Shown here in pieces: positions 1 to 12,172 of a stretch of DNA of 64,000 bases; within the stretch, counting starts at the first letter, position 1, and each line of letters opens with the position of its first letter. The DNA lies in assembly GCA_038373865.1 (NCBI GenBank), contig JAXGGA010001630.1, positions 62,001 to 126,000 on the forward strand, read 5' to 3'. The notes under the pieces were generated by a model. That model was not told the DNA's origin. It saw nothing but the letters and a program-made list of their open reading frames with translations, and did not search any database. Source of the DNA: Uloborus plumipes. Its lineage: Eukaryota > Arthropoda > Arachnida > Araneae > Uloboridae. Made by a program: the position numbers and the translations under genes.

Positions 1-375
1 ACGGTAATAAAGTATCCTTGCCGAGATGCTTCAAACAAAAAAAAGTTTGTTTAAATCGGACTGTTCATTCAAAAGTTATTAGGGGTGACAGCTTGATTGA
101 GCGGTTCAATGTTGAACGAAAAATTGTTCAAATCAGAAATGTAAATACGGGAATGAAGTACCCTTGAAAAGTTCTTTCCAACAAAAAAAAGTTTGTTCAA
201 ATCGGACTGTTCATTAAAAAGTTAGTATCGCGGGACCGGTTTTTTGAACGGCTCAAAGTTGAACCAAAAATTGTTCAAATCAAAAAATCAAATATGGGAA
301 TGAGCTGTACTCGCCGAGATCTTTCCAACAAAAAAAAGTTTGTCCAAATCGGAATGTTCATTCAAAAGTTATTAG
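1..375. repeat. About 2.5 tandem units of ~147 bp, cut by the window edge
   Basis: Three successive copies share the words AAAAAAAGTTTGT, CAAATCGGA, GTTCATT and AAAATTGTTCAAATC at roughly 147-base spacing. The first begins near base 15, the second near 161 and the third near 310. The array runs straight into the GACC microsatellite that follows, as in the tail of a larger dispersed element. No coding potential was seen. Identity beyond 'tandem repeat' is not claimed. Confidence 0.75.
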
Positions 376-377
376 GG

Positions 378-432
378 GGGGACAGACAGACCGACCGACC
401 GACCGACAGACCGACCGACAGACCGACCGACG
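378..432. repeat. (GACC/GACA)n microsatellite
   Basis: An imperfect tetranucleotide run of GACA and GACC units follows the tandem repeat directly. The downstream sequence through about 580 repeats the phrase TTGGCGATATTTTTT four times. The same core word recurs in the TTGGCGA-rich repeat family elsewhere in the window. Confidence 0.9.
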
Positions 433-2280
433 CACAAATTCCCCATCTCAATACCCTACTTTCAAATTTTTAATTTTTCGATATTCATTTTACCTTTTTA
501 TTTTTTTAACTTGGCGATATTTTTTGGACTTGGCGATATTTTTTTAACTTGGCGATATTTTTTGGACTTGGCGATATTTTTTAGATGCATTAAGCTACTT
601 TTAATACTTTTTTCGTCTTTCTTTTATTTTTAACGGGAAAGTAGGCTAAAAAGGGGTTACCTGTAACCACTGAACCCGCCTCTGCAGTAATTTTCAATTT
701 TTATGAGACAAAACGTTGAAAAATCTTAATTTAATTAGGACAATTACTACGACTAATTACTACGACAATTACTAATTACGACAACAACTATGCACTCGAC
801 TTTTGTAAAATACACACAAAAGTGTAATTTACATTAAAATTTCATTCCTCAAAAAAAAAAGTGGGGGGGGGCATAGCTGTTTTCATTTACCCAATGGTAC
901 AGTATTTGTGCCGTAAATGGAAAGACCTAGATAGCACGTCAAAATCGGCAGGGAAAGTGAAATTCATAAACAAATGTTTTAATAACCTTCCACATGAAGA
1001 GGAAATTTTATAGAATCTAGTTAGTTCACATTTGTAAACCTCCTACAAAGGAAAACGTAAAATCAACTAAGCTTTGAAAAACAACTTTTTTCACAATTTC
1101 ATCTTCAAACAGTAACCTCGCTCAAAAAATTCTTTGGAAACACGGAACAATATATGTATCAGAATCTCTGTTTCCTCTATATGTCTTCCTTCACCAACAG
1201 TTTACGTTAAAATATTCCTGTGATAATAATAAACTAATAAATGACTCTAATCATTAATTGCGTTTTAAAAGGGAAGAAAATAAGCGTGACTCTTATAAGT
1301 TAAGACATGACCTTGACAGTATTTACCTCTTTTTTGGGTGATAGGCTCTGTAGAGCTCCTTTAGACGACAGGCTGACTTTTCCGAGATTTTGGTTCCAAG
1401 ACAGCTTTGGATCCAGCCTTGTTTGAGTATTAGGAAACACGTTAATATTGTCCCTGGTTGCTCTGGCGTAAAATAACTTATGATCAGATGGATAAAGCGC
1501 CACATTAGGTAAATCTAGAAGAAAACTTATTTCTCAAATTAAAAAACTGTTAATTGGGAAATGTTTCCTGTAAGTAGGCCCATTTCCATACTGCACTTGG
1601 TTTAAACCTAAGCACAAAACTGGTTAACCGACTTCAAAAAAGTAGGAGATTCTCAATTCAAAGCGTGTACTTTTTTTTGTTTGTTCGCACATAACATCTG
1701 ATCTACTGAACCGATTTGGACGATTTTTTTTAATCGATAGGAAATGGTGTAACTTAGGTACCATGCACTCATATGACGATATTTGTTCACTAGAAAAATA
1801 GTTATTATGGAAAACAGTAAATTTCATGTCATTTCCCCATTAAATGATTAAATTTTCAATCCATTGTTGCAAAAATTTGTTGCCTCGCAACAGCAATATT
1901 AATATTAATCATGATGAAAATTTTGAACCAAGGCTTAACTAAATCTAACATGAAACTCATTAGCGAGCAAAGTACGTAGTATGTGTTAAAATCTTATGAA
2001 CAACGAGAAACTAGAATTGCTTTGAAATATAAATTAGTTGATAAGCCGTTGATATTTAAATGGCTTTGATTAAGCTAGTACACAAATAAATACCAGAGAA
2101 TAACAAAAATTATTTTTTAGTGTCAATCGTTTAAAATTTTAGACGCGTTGATAGTTTCTTCCTTTTTTTTTTTTTCACAGTTTATTTTATGGAGCATTTA
2201 TTTAAGAAAATTAGGTGAAGTTTCGTAATGGGTGAAACATTACCTTATTTCATAAGTACACTTACACTAGAAAGAATAAG
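433..2280. other. Gene-free AT-rich stretch with repeat fragments
   Basis: No open frame here looks like protein. From about 1626 to 1830 there is a fragment beginning CCGACTTCAAAAAAGTAGG. That start resembles the ends of the inverted arms at 2281 and 4299 and a short piece at about 20742, so it is probably one dispersed family. A poly-G/A run lies near 850-875. Confidence 0.6.
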
Positions 2281-4435
2281 ATAAAATAATTTTGGAAAAA
2301 AGTAGAACCGACTTCAGTTGGAAATTGCTCTAAAAAGTAAAAAATTTTTTTTTTCTTTGAACACCATCGAAACTACTTTTAAACATAAGTTTTGAAGTCG
2401 GCGCAAAAACGATAGGTCAAATGATATTCTCTACTAATAATAAAGCTGAAGGTGGTTCTGTCTGTCCTTCTTTCTTTCTGTCTGTCTGTCTGTTACGCGC
2501 GTAGCGCCAAAACCGTTCGGTCGATTTTCACGCCACTTGGCACAAAATTAGTTTGTAGCATGTAGTTTTGCACCTCGAAGCGATTTTTCGAACATTCCAT
2601 TTCGTTCTTTTTCTATTCGAATTCTTAGCGGAAATTCGATAAAATAGGGAAGAAATATTTCATACACATTTTCAAGTCTTATGTCATTCGAAAGCTTGAA
2701 ATTTTCTGCACAAAATGAAGTTTTTTCGAAGTTTCTACGATCATCAGGAGAGCTGTAATAATTGTTTTTAGAATCCCGAAATTCAAGGCTTACCTTCAGT
2801 AAAGCAAGCCAAACGATTCTAAAATGGTTCAGCTCGATAATAAAATTTGTTTGAAAAGAAAGATGAAAAGAATTATTTTATCAACGGAAATCAACTTTTC
2901 ATGTTGTTACCATGGTTACGTGTTCATACCTATTTTTGTTTCGTTCTTCTTCCAGCGTCGCCAGACGTAGTATTTTTGATACTACGGTAATATTTTTTCG
3001 GCCCAAATAAGGAGCGTAGTATTTTTCCGGCAACCCTGTTTCCAATATACTAATGACTTAATTAAAAGATTTGGCGGATTTTTTTTTTCATTTTCATAGA
3101 TTTTGCATTTTGGCAACATTGATTTTGGCGACGTTTGGAAACAGTATTACTTTGTAATATTTTTTTTAGAGGAGGCGTAGTATTTATTTGTTTCAATTCT
3201 CTGGCAACCCTGTCTTTTCCGGGTGAAAATGCTTTGGGACATTACTTGGCGCGTTTTTGCGTGTCTCGCGGAAGTGAAAGCTTCGAGAGAAACTACGTAA
3301 AATAGCCAGGGTTACCACGCTTGGCGCGCCTATCGCCCATTTAGCGAGAAAAGGGTACCTAAAGCACAGATTAACCAAATATCGTATGAATTGCGTTATT
3401 GCATCGTTCGTTTTGTTTTTAAAGCTAGGAAATAAAACTTTCTTCTTCTTTTAAACTTTGGTAAGATTTCTGTTGGTTTCTGTGAGCAACAAAATTGTTC
3501 TTATTTTCTCTTTTGGCTTATTTTTGTACATCTTCCCTTGGGGTTGCATTCGAATGTTCCAAGGGGGTGTTTTACCCCTTTTATGGAGTAAATCAGTGTT
3601 CATTTCAATGCAGACAAAAGTGATATGAATTGGCCCGATCACTTGGCAATATATCGCCAAGCTTTTGGTCGTCAAGCATTTGCCGCCAATTTGGCGACAT
3701 ATCACCAAGTTGGCGAAAAAAATTGCTTTCTTTTTATATTTGGACTCAATTTTTCGCTATTGGCGATATTTTGCGAAAAATCCACTGAATGATGTTAAAA
3801 TCGGCGATATTTAGGAGATTAATCATTGTGAAACATTTTTTTTTTTTTTTTTTTTGCATTGTTTCGCGGCAAACTAGAGATATAAATGTTTGAACTGTTA
3901 TCTTGCTCACTCCAAGCACTATTTTAGCACTTAAGGCATCTACTAAGAAATTTACACATAAAAATTAAGTAGCGTGGGGTCCATACCAGATTTTTATATC
4001 ATACTTTGAAGGATTTATAGTTGAATTACAACTAAAATAGAGCATTTCTTCTGCTATATCAATTATTTTACAAATGAAATTTTTATTTTATACCACGGGC
4101 AAAGCCGTGCGGGTACCGCTAGTTAACCATATTTTGCCAACACTTTTCAGAGAACCCATTGAAAATTAAAAGCAGAATATTTGTACCATTACACGAATGT
4201 GTGGTAATGAATGAAATGTATGCGAATGCTCTTAAAGAACCTGGATCCATTGAAATTTATATAGTTGAATTGTAGATGCGTATGATTCTATACATTGCTT
4301 TTGCGCCGACTTCAAAACTTATGTTTAAAAGTAGTTTCGATGGTGTTCAAAGAAAAAAATTATTTTTTACTTTTTAGAGCAATTTCCAACTGAAGTCGGT
4401 TCTATTTTTTTCCAAAATTATTTCATTTTGTTAAT
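2281..4435. repeat. Inverted arms (~130 bp) flanking a 2-kb interior
   Basis: The left arm (2281-2409) reads TTTTGGAAAAAAGTAGAACC, then ACTTCAGTTGG and onward to TTTTGAAGTCGGCGCAAAA. The right arm (4299-4435) is its reverse complement, with few mismatches. The interior holds a Helitron-like element and a partial copy of the TTGGCGA-rich repeat. The arms may be the terminal repeats of one foldback element or two opposed copies of the CCGACTTC family. Confidence 0.75.
2430..4122 (+). mobile_element. Helitron-like non-autonomous element
   Basis: The left end reads TCTCTACTAATAATAAAGC after a 5' A. The right end holds a GC-rich hairpin (CACGGGCAAAGCCGTG) followed a few bases later by CTAG and a host T. 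Helitrons are known for a 5' TC, a 3' hairpin plus CTRR, and A-T insertion. No Rep/helicase reading frame is present, so it would be non-autonomous. From about 3531 to 4000 the interior matches the TTGGCGA-rich repeat seen intact at 11401, so one element is nested in or captured by the other. Confidence 0.55.
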
Positions 4436-4644
4436 GATATTATAAATCATTTTATTGCTTTTTAACAAAATTAAGCCAAATAGCAACAAAATTAAAAACA
4501 AAAACAAAACCTTTATCTTTCATAGAGTTAAGTGCTTCCATGAAATATAATAACTAATTAACTGATTCGAAAATTGAAAAAAGATACAATTTCTAAATTT
4601 AAAAAAAATCTACGTATTTGCTTCAAAATTTCTAAGCATTTTTC

Positions 4645-4797
4645 TTATTTTTTTGTCAGTGAGCCTGATAGGCGCACAATGTGAATTGCATACAGCCCAC
4701 AGGCCTCTAATTGCCGCCGTCCTCGCTCCAAAAGTTGATCGAGGTATGTTTTCAGGACGCTATCAATGTCCATATTTGATAGCATTTCCATTACCAT
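4645..4797 (-). CDS. Short unrecognised ORF, possibly an exon or gene remnant
   Basis: This is a 50-codon frame ending in TAA. It stays open upstream of the first ATG to about 4815, where a TGA precedes residues AWSDFKL. It contains an amphipathic, charged stretch (VLKTYLDQLLERGRRQLEAC) that looks far more like protein than its AT-rich surroundings. The same 84 bases are also open on the plus strand between a good acceptor (TTTTTTTGTCAG) and donor (GAG|GTATGT). I do not recognise the family. An N-terminal helix of a secreted lipid-binding-like protein is a guess only. It could equally be a conserved piece of a repeat. Confidence 0.3.
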   Translation of the reverse strand: MVMEMLSNMDIDSVLKTYLDQLLERGRRQLEACGLYAIHIVRLSGSLTKK

Positions 4798-5594
4798 TAG
4801 CTTAAAATCACTCCAAGCTCAAGTTAAGAAGTTCAATACAAAAAGCAGACCCCCATTAAAATAATAATGCTAATGCAAGCCCCACAAAAGCTGTGAGTTT
4901 AGAAAATGAAATCACACCCCAGTAGTTTAAATCCTGCTTTAATAGCAGCCTTAAATCCCCCCAGAACAGTGAAAGTGCCATTCACTGCATTTTACGTGCT
5001 CTGTCGAATATTTTTTGTGCTATTTTTTCCCCCATATAATCTCCCGTCTGTAAGTTTAAACTGCTGTTCCCGCTATTACGTTAAAATGTATTATCATTCT
5101 ACTCACGTAATGTTTTTCAACACTTTTAATTTTACCAAAAGGATGTTTCTCAATGAAAAAAAATATTTTACTCAAAGAAGATTATTTTGTAAACTTTGAT
5201 GTCCTCCTATTTCTGAATACTTGAAAAAGAAAAATGGGAAAAAAACATGCACGTTGGACAAAATTGGTCTTTTAGGAAAGCAGCAGACAAACACACATGA
5301 TAAGTTGGGATAAATGGGAACATGAGGTAAATGGAAACCAAATCTACAATCATACTTGTAGCGATTTTTGACAGTAAGTTTTTGGTGAATGAAAACTAAG
5401 CAAGACATTCGGAGAGAGTAGGCGTCACTGTTCTTTGAAGACAACACTGTGAAAAAGCTTGTTTTCCAAAGTTTAGCTATACTTTATTTTCTCCGGGATC
5501 TCTACAAGCGCAAAATAACTTGTTTTAACTCATTTTATTCATTGCATGAGAAATATACTGTATAAAAACATTGACACTTAAAAAAAAATTGCGC
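4798..5594. other. No gene seen
   Basis: This is an AT-rich stretch. Open frames at 4906-5199 (plus) and 5172-5447 (minus) have low-complexity composition and no recognisable motif. Confidence 0.5.
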
Positions 5595-6045
5595 ATTTTT
5601 AGGAATTTCTCGAGAAATAAGTGACCATTTTTTCCATTAGGGGGCTTCACATGACATTTCCCAAAACAAAAATTAAATCACTCATGCATGTAGGTGACCA
5701 AAAAAAGGGGAAGAGGGACATAATGGTTTTTTGACCATCTTTCATCGTTTGAAGGAAAATCCTCATAACACTTAGAGTTTTCCGTCAAACTTTCATAAGA
5801 CTTGACAGCATACAAAGGAACATAATACTTGAATTAGAAACATAAATTTCGAAAGTTTGATGAAATATGAACTTTACAAGCAGTTAATTTTGACTGCTCA
5901 TGCGCGAAAGATATCTTATGACTTGCACAATTAAATCTCGTACAAGTAGCTACTCATAAAAAAGTTCTAGTTGGGTATCTTAAATATTCAGAAAGCTGTC
6001 AGCAATCCAATGAGCTGAATTTCAGTTATTCTAGGATAGGTGATG
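5595..6045. repeat. Diverged relative of the 8598-10167 foldback arm
   Basis: Landmarks occur in the same order as in the arm at 8640-9240. They are an opening like AGAAATAAGTGA, then TTTTGACCAT, CTCATAACAC..AGAGTTTT, a CATGCGCGAA word, an AAAAAAGTTC.AGTTG word, and finally TGAGCTG.ATTTCA. Many substitutions and small indels separate them, so this is an older or separate subfamily copy. No clear terminal repeat was found. Confidence 0.6.
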
Positions 6046-8595
6046 AATCGTATGGGATAGTTCGCAAATCGGCAACACTTACTTTCAATATCCCAGATTT
6101 TCTAAGGAAAGATTACTGATAAAAACAAATTATTTGTGAACCTTTATGATTCATCGTGCTTTGGAGAATCATTACCGGATTTCAATCGCTAATAAATAGT
6201 CATAAAATCAAATTCTTCACAACCTGTTACTCTTAGGGAGTAAAGTCTTAAATGCAATGCACAAAAATATATCTCTTAATTCTTCCAAATGGATATGAAA
6301 GCTCTTTAGTTAAAAAATTAAAATCTTGTTTCTGTTTACCCTGATTGACCCTACATTGGCTTTGAAAGTGAAATTATGTTCAACATCTGAATGATTCTGG
6401 GGATGAATGAATGTGCGAAAACTTTTTTTTATTATTATTTTTTTAAAGCAATGATGTGATATTAGTGAAATGTTAGCGAATGCATCCAGGTTACTTCTTT
6501 CAACACCAATATGTGTACTTAAAATCGCTGTTCCTGAAGAATAACGACGCAATTTCCAAAACTCAAATTTCACAGGAGACCAAAAACAGAAAAAAAACTT
6601 TTATTTAAAATACTAACTGCGAAAATAAATTAAGTGTCTGAAAATAATGACAAATTTGTATGTATAGCACAAATTCCTTACCTTTATATTAAGAAACTTA
6701 GAATTAAGCATTACTACTTTTACTAAAAACCAAATTTTCAATACTTAATCACGTACGTCATTGTTCCTTCAAACTACGCTCTATCAGCCAAAAGTCGAAA
6801 TACATTTACGTGGTTGTTCCGCTGTATGCTTCAAGACTTTTTGATTCCATTAAGCATTGAAGTTCAATTATTCAAAATTAAGTTACGTCACTACGGGACA
6901 GCGAAAATATATCATATTATAGTTAAAGCCTTATTTTTTTTAAATCGTGACATTTAATGAATAGAATTCCGAACAACCGTATCATTCAGATTATTTTTTA
7001 AATTAAAAAAACATCCTCTTTCCTGTAAAAAATGTCTAAATGGTTCTTTAAAGTAGCTGGACATATTTCTATTCTTCGTTATGGTTCTGCGAAGTTCAAA
7101 ACTAGATCGTTACAGAAGACTGAAGCTTTGAGTGATTTTCCTCGTCAAAACTTTTGAAGAATGGAATGCAAACAGAAAAGGAGCATTTGAACATGACAGA
7201 CAGGCCATCAGTTGTCTTGAGCGCACATTTTTTTGAGAGTCATGAGTCCGTAACGTGAAATAATTTTTTCATTTTAACTAAAATGGCATTTCAAAATAAC
7301 TCGGGGCAAGAAAAAGTAAAGTTAGGGACTTTAAATTACTAAGGGAAAAGCTCACCGAACACAATATCGCCATAAGTTAGCGGCAATGCCTAACGAATTG
7401 CGAGCATATTTAAATGAAATGTTACCGACAGGCACGTGATTTGAAATTTTTGGAAGGGAGATAGCCAAAAACACTCCCACTTTTATGAAAACACTTAATT
7501 TTTCCAAAGCCAGGGCAGTTGAGTTTTGAGTTAGCAAACCGAAATTTTTATGTCTGAGTGTTCGTAAAACGAGGGTTGCGCATCAGATTTTCAAAACATT
7601 TTGAGGGCATTAATACTTAAAACAGTTTTTGTTATCGAAAGCATGATGTGTCACATTCTTAATGTGCAATAAGTTAATGAAATGTGTAAAGGAATTTTTC
7701 TAAATCCTTTTCCTTTGCAAAATCTAGACAGTGAAAAAAATAATTGTAATAATTTCAAAAAAAAAAAAAAAAAACACTTCAAAAAACTTGCTACAACATT
7801 TTCAAACATAAAAAATAATTTAATTTCTCTTAACGTTCATGGGAACCACCCTTTTTTTCGTAGTCGCGGCTAACACACAGCTTCTAAATTTAATTTCATC
7901 CTTTCAATACAGCATGTATAGTCTTTGTTTCATTCCGCTGCAAGTCATCACCCCCTGCTGTAAAAAAATAAATAAAACCCGAAAGGTTTAAAAAATTCTC
8001 GAAGCAAAAGGTATTTACGTTTAATTAAGTTTTCAGTTTTCTTTTTATAGATGTTTCGAAAGTTCATAACCTAAAAAACTTCTTGATACCTGATTTTTCT
8101 TCTTTTTTTTTGGGGGGGGGGGGGTGTTTGCTTTGAGTACGAAGTCTTAAACAAACGATAGAAACTGAACGGGCCAGGAGTTTTGCACTCTAAGAGTGAT
8201 AATTATTCGTTTATTTATTTCAGATATTTTGAAAAAATAAATACGTACAACATTTTGACAATGAAAGATATCGTTAGCTTTCAATAAGTATTTTGTTCTT
8301 CGTTGTTTATGTTGTTATGTTTGCTTAGGTAGCATCATAACAAACAGCACAATATAAATTTTTAAGTAACGTAATATGCCGCCAAGTGCGTCAACCTTCC
8401 ACGTTTTGGCCATAGTATCTTTTTAGCCCCTTGAGCTACGAAGTTGAATCAAATGTTTCTACTTTTACATATTTCAGATTATCGGAAAATTTAAGGTTAT
8501 TCTTCACATTTGTCGCAATCCCCTTCCATTATTTCTTCACCTGTATTACCTTAAATTTGAGTTACAGTATCCCCAGAGGTACATCTTCGAAGTGA
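6046..8595. other. No gene seen
   Basis: AT-rich intergenic sequence with homopolymer runs (A-run at about 7758, G-run at about 8114). Small open frames such as 6310-6573 and 7352-7537 on the minus strand show no family signal. Confidence 0.5.
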
Positions 8596-8597
8596 TA

Positions 8598-10167
8598 CAC
8601 TAGGTGGCCAAAAGTATCCGGACACTTTCAAAAATTCACATTTTTACATATAGCTGGAGAAATAAGTGATCAATTGTTCTTTAACTTTAGTCATACAAAA
8701 TATAGGCTTCACCGAACATTTCCAAGTTGAAATTAAATTACCCTTGCATTTGGGGGACGATAAGAAGGGAGGTCGAAAGAATAACCGCTTTTTGACCATA
8801 ACTCTTTGAAAATAGCTCGGAATAAGCTATGCATTTCAGTAATTAATTAGCATACTATGTATAATTACTATACAAATTCAAATGAACGCACCACTTTTAC
8901 TTCCGAAGATATGAAACATTTTTTAAAAAACGGCAATTTTATTTGAAGGGTTTTTGCTCATAACACGCAGAGTTTTTGATCAAACCTTATCAAAACTTCA
9001 GGAAAGATGACAAAATACAAGAGAAAGAACATACTAAAACGGTTTTTAAAAATATTAAAAATCCGATGAGATATGAACGTTAAAAGGAAAAAAAATTCAC
9101 GGCGCATGCGCGAACGACAGAAATTTATAACTACAAAAATATTGTAGCCTGATATATACTGCATCTTATAAAAAAAAAGTTCCAGTTGAATATCATGAAA
9201 ATTGAAAAAGATATCAGCGGTCTAGTGAGCTGTATTTCATTCATTCGCAGACAATACATACATAGTGAGGGTCTGTCCACAAAGAGCCATTTTTAAAATA
9301 AAGGTTATTTCGTCATCGTTCAAAATCAACGTTTCAGGGGGTCTCCGTATACTTTTGGCCACCTACTTATAAGGTCTTTTTGGCCGAATGGGCGAAATGT
9401 GACTTCTATGCCAAATATAAATTTTTAAACAGTATACAATTTAACATTGAAAAATATGCTCGATTGTCCCCACACTATTTGTGAACAACCCCTCTCCATT
9501 TATGAATTGACTGCAAATGAATGAATTACAGCTCACTAGATCGCTGATATCTTTTTCAATTTTTACGATATTCAACTGGAACTTTTTTTATAAGATGCAG
9601 TATACACCAGGCTACAATATTTTTGTAGTTATAAATTTCTGTCTTTCGCGCATGCGCCGTGCAAAATTATTTCCTTTTAACGTTCATATCTCATCGGATT
9701 TTTAATATTTTTAAAAACCGTTTTAGTATATTCTTTCTCTTGTATTTTGTCATCTTTCCTGAAGTTTTGATAAGGTTTGATCAAAAACTCTGCGTGTTAT
9801 GAGCAAAAACCCTTCAAATAAAATTGCCGTTTTTTAAAAAATGTTTCATATCTTCGGAAGTAAGAGTGGTACGTACATTTGAATTTGTACAGTAATTATA
9901 CATAGTATGCTAATTAATTACTGAAATGCATAGCTTATTCCGAGCTATTTTCAAAGAGTTATGGTCAAAAAGCAGTTATTCTTTCGACCTCCCTTCTTAT
10001 CGTCCCCCAAATGCAAGGGTAATTTAATTTCAACTTGGAAATGTTCGGTGAAGCCTATATTTTGTATGACTAAAGTTAAAGAACAATTGATCACCTATTT
10101 CTCGAGTTATATCTAAAAATGTAAATTTTTGAAAGTGTCCGGATACTTTCTAGGATACCACCTAGTG
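8598..10167. mobile_element. TA-flanked foldback element (Tc1/mariner-like ends)
   Basis: The element starts CACTAGGTGGCCAAAAGTAT and ends with the inverted CACCTAGTG. It is flanked on both sides by TA, the target duplication typical of Tc1/mariner elements. Arms of about 650 bp (8598-9243 and 9517-10167) are near-perfect reverse complements. The asymmetric centre (9245-9516) holds a third terminal-like end, ACTTTTGGCCACCTA, near 9351-9365. The structure therefore suggests one element with a second, inverted, partly truncated copy beside it. Small frames at 8958-9164 (minus) and 9517-9705 (plus) are mirror images in the arms, not genes. Confidence 0.85.
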
Positions 10168-10169
10168 TA

Positions 10170-11400
10170 ACATTGGTGTGAACAGTGTTATTCCTTCAAT
10201 TTTTCAAATACTTAAGTAGAAAACTAAATGAGGTCCCTCATCACTTGTTCTCAGAATTTACGACTTATCACTAAATCCTGGTTGACTTCGGAATGTTAAA
10301 GCAGTATTTTCAAGAAAGGATAAAAGCCAAGTTAGAAATAGTATGAATCACAGAAGTGTTGCTTGTTAAAATTGTTGCTTAAATAATGACATTGTACCAA
10401 CCAAATATTTCTGATTTCCTCACTAAATCCGAACATTCGTTAAATAAAGGCTCGTTATAAGCAAATTTAACTGCATAGTTATCCAAAATTAAGAGCTGAT
10501 AACCACGAAAACCATTCCAATTGAATAAATAACCCGGCTCTAAATGTTACCCTGCCAGTTATGATAACTTTGACTCGTGCTAAAAATTTCATGTAAAATA
10601 TTTTATTTAAATAAAAGTGTTGAAACTTTGAATCAAAAAAATAACATTTCTCAAGTGTTTTAAAAAGTCTCAATTTTTATTTCATAACATTACAAGATAC
10701 TTATCAGCAATCAAGAACACTGTTCAAAAAGTATAACTTCGGCATTTATTAGATTCCGTGCACAGTGTTGCCAGCTTATTTTGTAAAATAGAAAGCAGAA
10801 AACTGGCCTAACCTCGCCAGCAGAGTGCAGTACTAGAGCTTTTATAGTTTCTTTTGAAACAATATTCTATTAAAAAATATGAAGCGGTGTAAAGTTCACT
10901 GACATGGCACAAATTTACCCTAAATAACTCGAGTCGAATTATCTAGAATTGTAACATTAAACTTATAAAACTATTTTGCTTTATTGGGAAGTTGAGTCAG
11001 TTTTGAAGAGCCTATATTTTTTTAAATAAATCGATTCAAAAGAAAGATTCTACCAGACAGAGTGTCAGCAAACTGCTGAAAACGTTTCAACAGACCTACA
11101 AAGTTAATCGGGATTTCCGCTGAGTTTAGGGTGAACCAATTAACTGAATGTGAGAATTTTGATTCAACCTTGTTCAATGCCGCAATTACTGAAGATGAAT
11201 TCAATACGAAATGAGACTATTCGCTACAGAGCCACGAAATAAAATATCCCTGACATTTTAAACCGTTTTATAAATATTCTTTCATCCTTTATTTGTTTGC
11301 CAACTTTTTCGGTCACAGAGTTGCAAACGATTTTGTTAATGGGTCATGGCCAAAATTTAGGGCTAGTTCATGTCAGAACGGAAATAACGCATTCTATTCT
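10170..11400. other. No gene seen
   Basis: AT-rich unique-looking sequence with no convincing reading frame, splice pair or terminal repeat. Confidence 0.5.
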
Positions 11401-12172
11401 TTTTTACTTCCTTTTACGTAGTAAAGGAAGTATTGTGATCGCGAAAAAAAAATCACTCAAATTTGAGTCTAAATTTTGATTTTGCTCACCCCCGAATGAA
11501 AATTCCTTAGTTTTTTTGACCTGTCAGCACGTGCATATGTACCTACCAACATATAAGCAGCCGAAAATTTTTTTTCACCCACCCCCGAGTTAATTACGAC
11601 GAGTTTTCTCGTGACGTCTGTATGTACGTGTGTGCGTATGTATGTATGTGGGTCGCATAACTCAAAAACTATATGCCGTAGAAGCTTCTAGCTTGGTATG
11701 TAGGCTCTGAGGATGGTCTAGTTGTGCACCTCCCCTTGTGGTTGCATTTGAATGTTTCCGAGGGGGTGTTTTACCCCTTTTTTGGGGCAAATCAGTGTTA
11801 ATTTCAATGCAGACTCAAGTGATATGAATTGGCGCGACCACTTGGCGATATGTCGCCAAGCTTTTGGTCGCCAAGTGTTTGACGCCAAGTTGGCGACAAA
11901 TTTGGCGAAAAATATTATTTTTTGAGTTTGGGTTCAACTTGGCGCTATTGGCGATATTTTGCGAAAAATTCACTGAATGATATTAAAATCAGCAATATTT
12001 AGAAAATTAACCATTGTAAATATTTTTTGCATTGTTTCGTGGCAGATTAGGGGAGTAAATATTTGAATTGTTACCTTGCTCACTCCAAGCACTTTTTTAA
12101 CACTTAAGGCAACTACTAAGAAATTTACACGTAAAAGGAAGTAGTGTGGGGTCCATACCAGATTTTTTTTTC
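11401..12172 (+). repeat. TTGGCGA-rich dispersed repeat, full-length copy
   Basis: The copy opens with the near-palindrome ACTTCCTTTTACGTAGTAAA plus GGAAGT, then ATTGTGATCGCG. It closes with AAAGGAAGTAGTGTGGGG and TCCATACCAGATTTTTTT. The interior holds a dense cluster of TTGGCGA/TCGCCAA words (about 11840-11965) able to pair with one another. Other copies lie at 3531-4000 (partial, plus) and as an inverted pair at 25536-27092. No protein-coding frame is shared between copies. Confidence 0.85.

Noticed and set aside
4906..5199. 97-codon plus ORF as continuation of the 4660-4743 exon candidate
   Set aside because: No acceptor in matching phase, and the composition is low-complexity.
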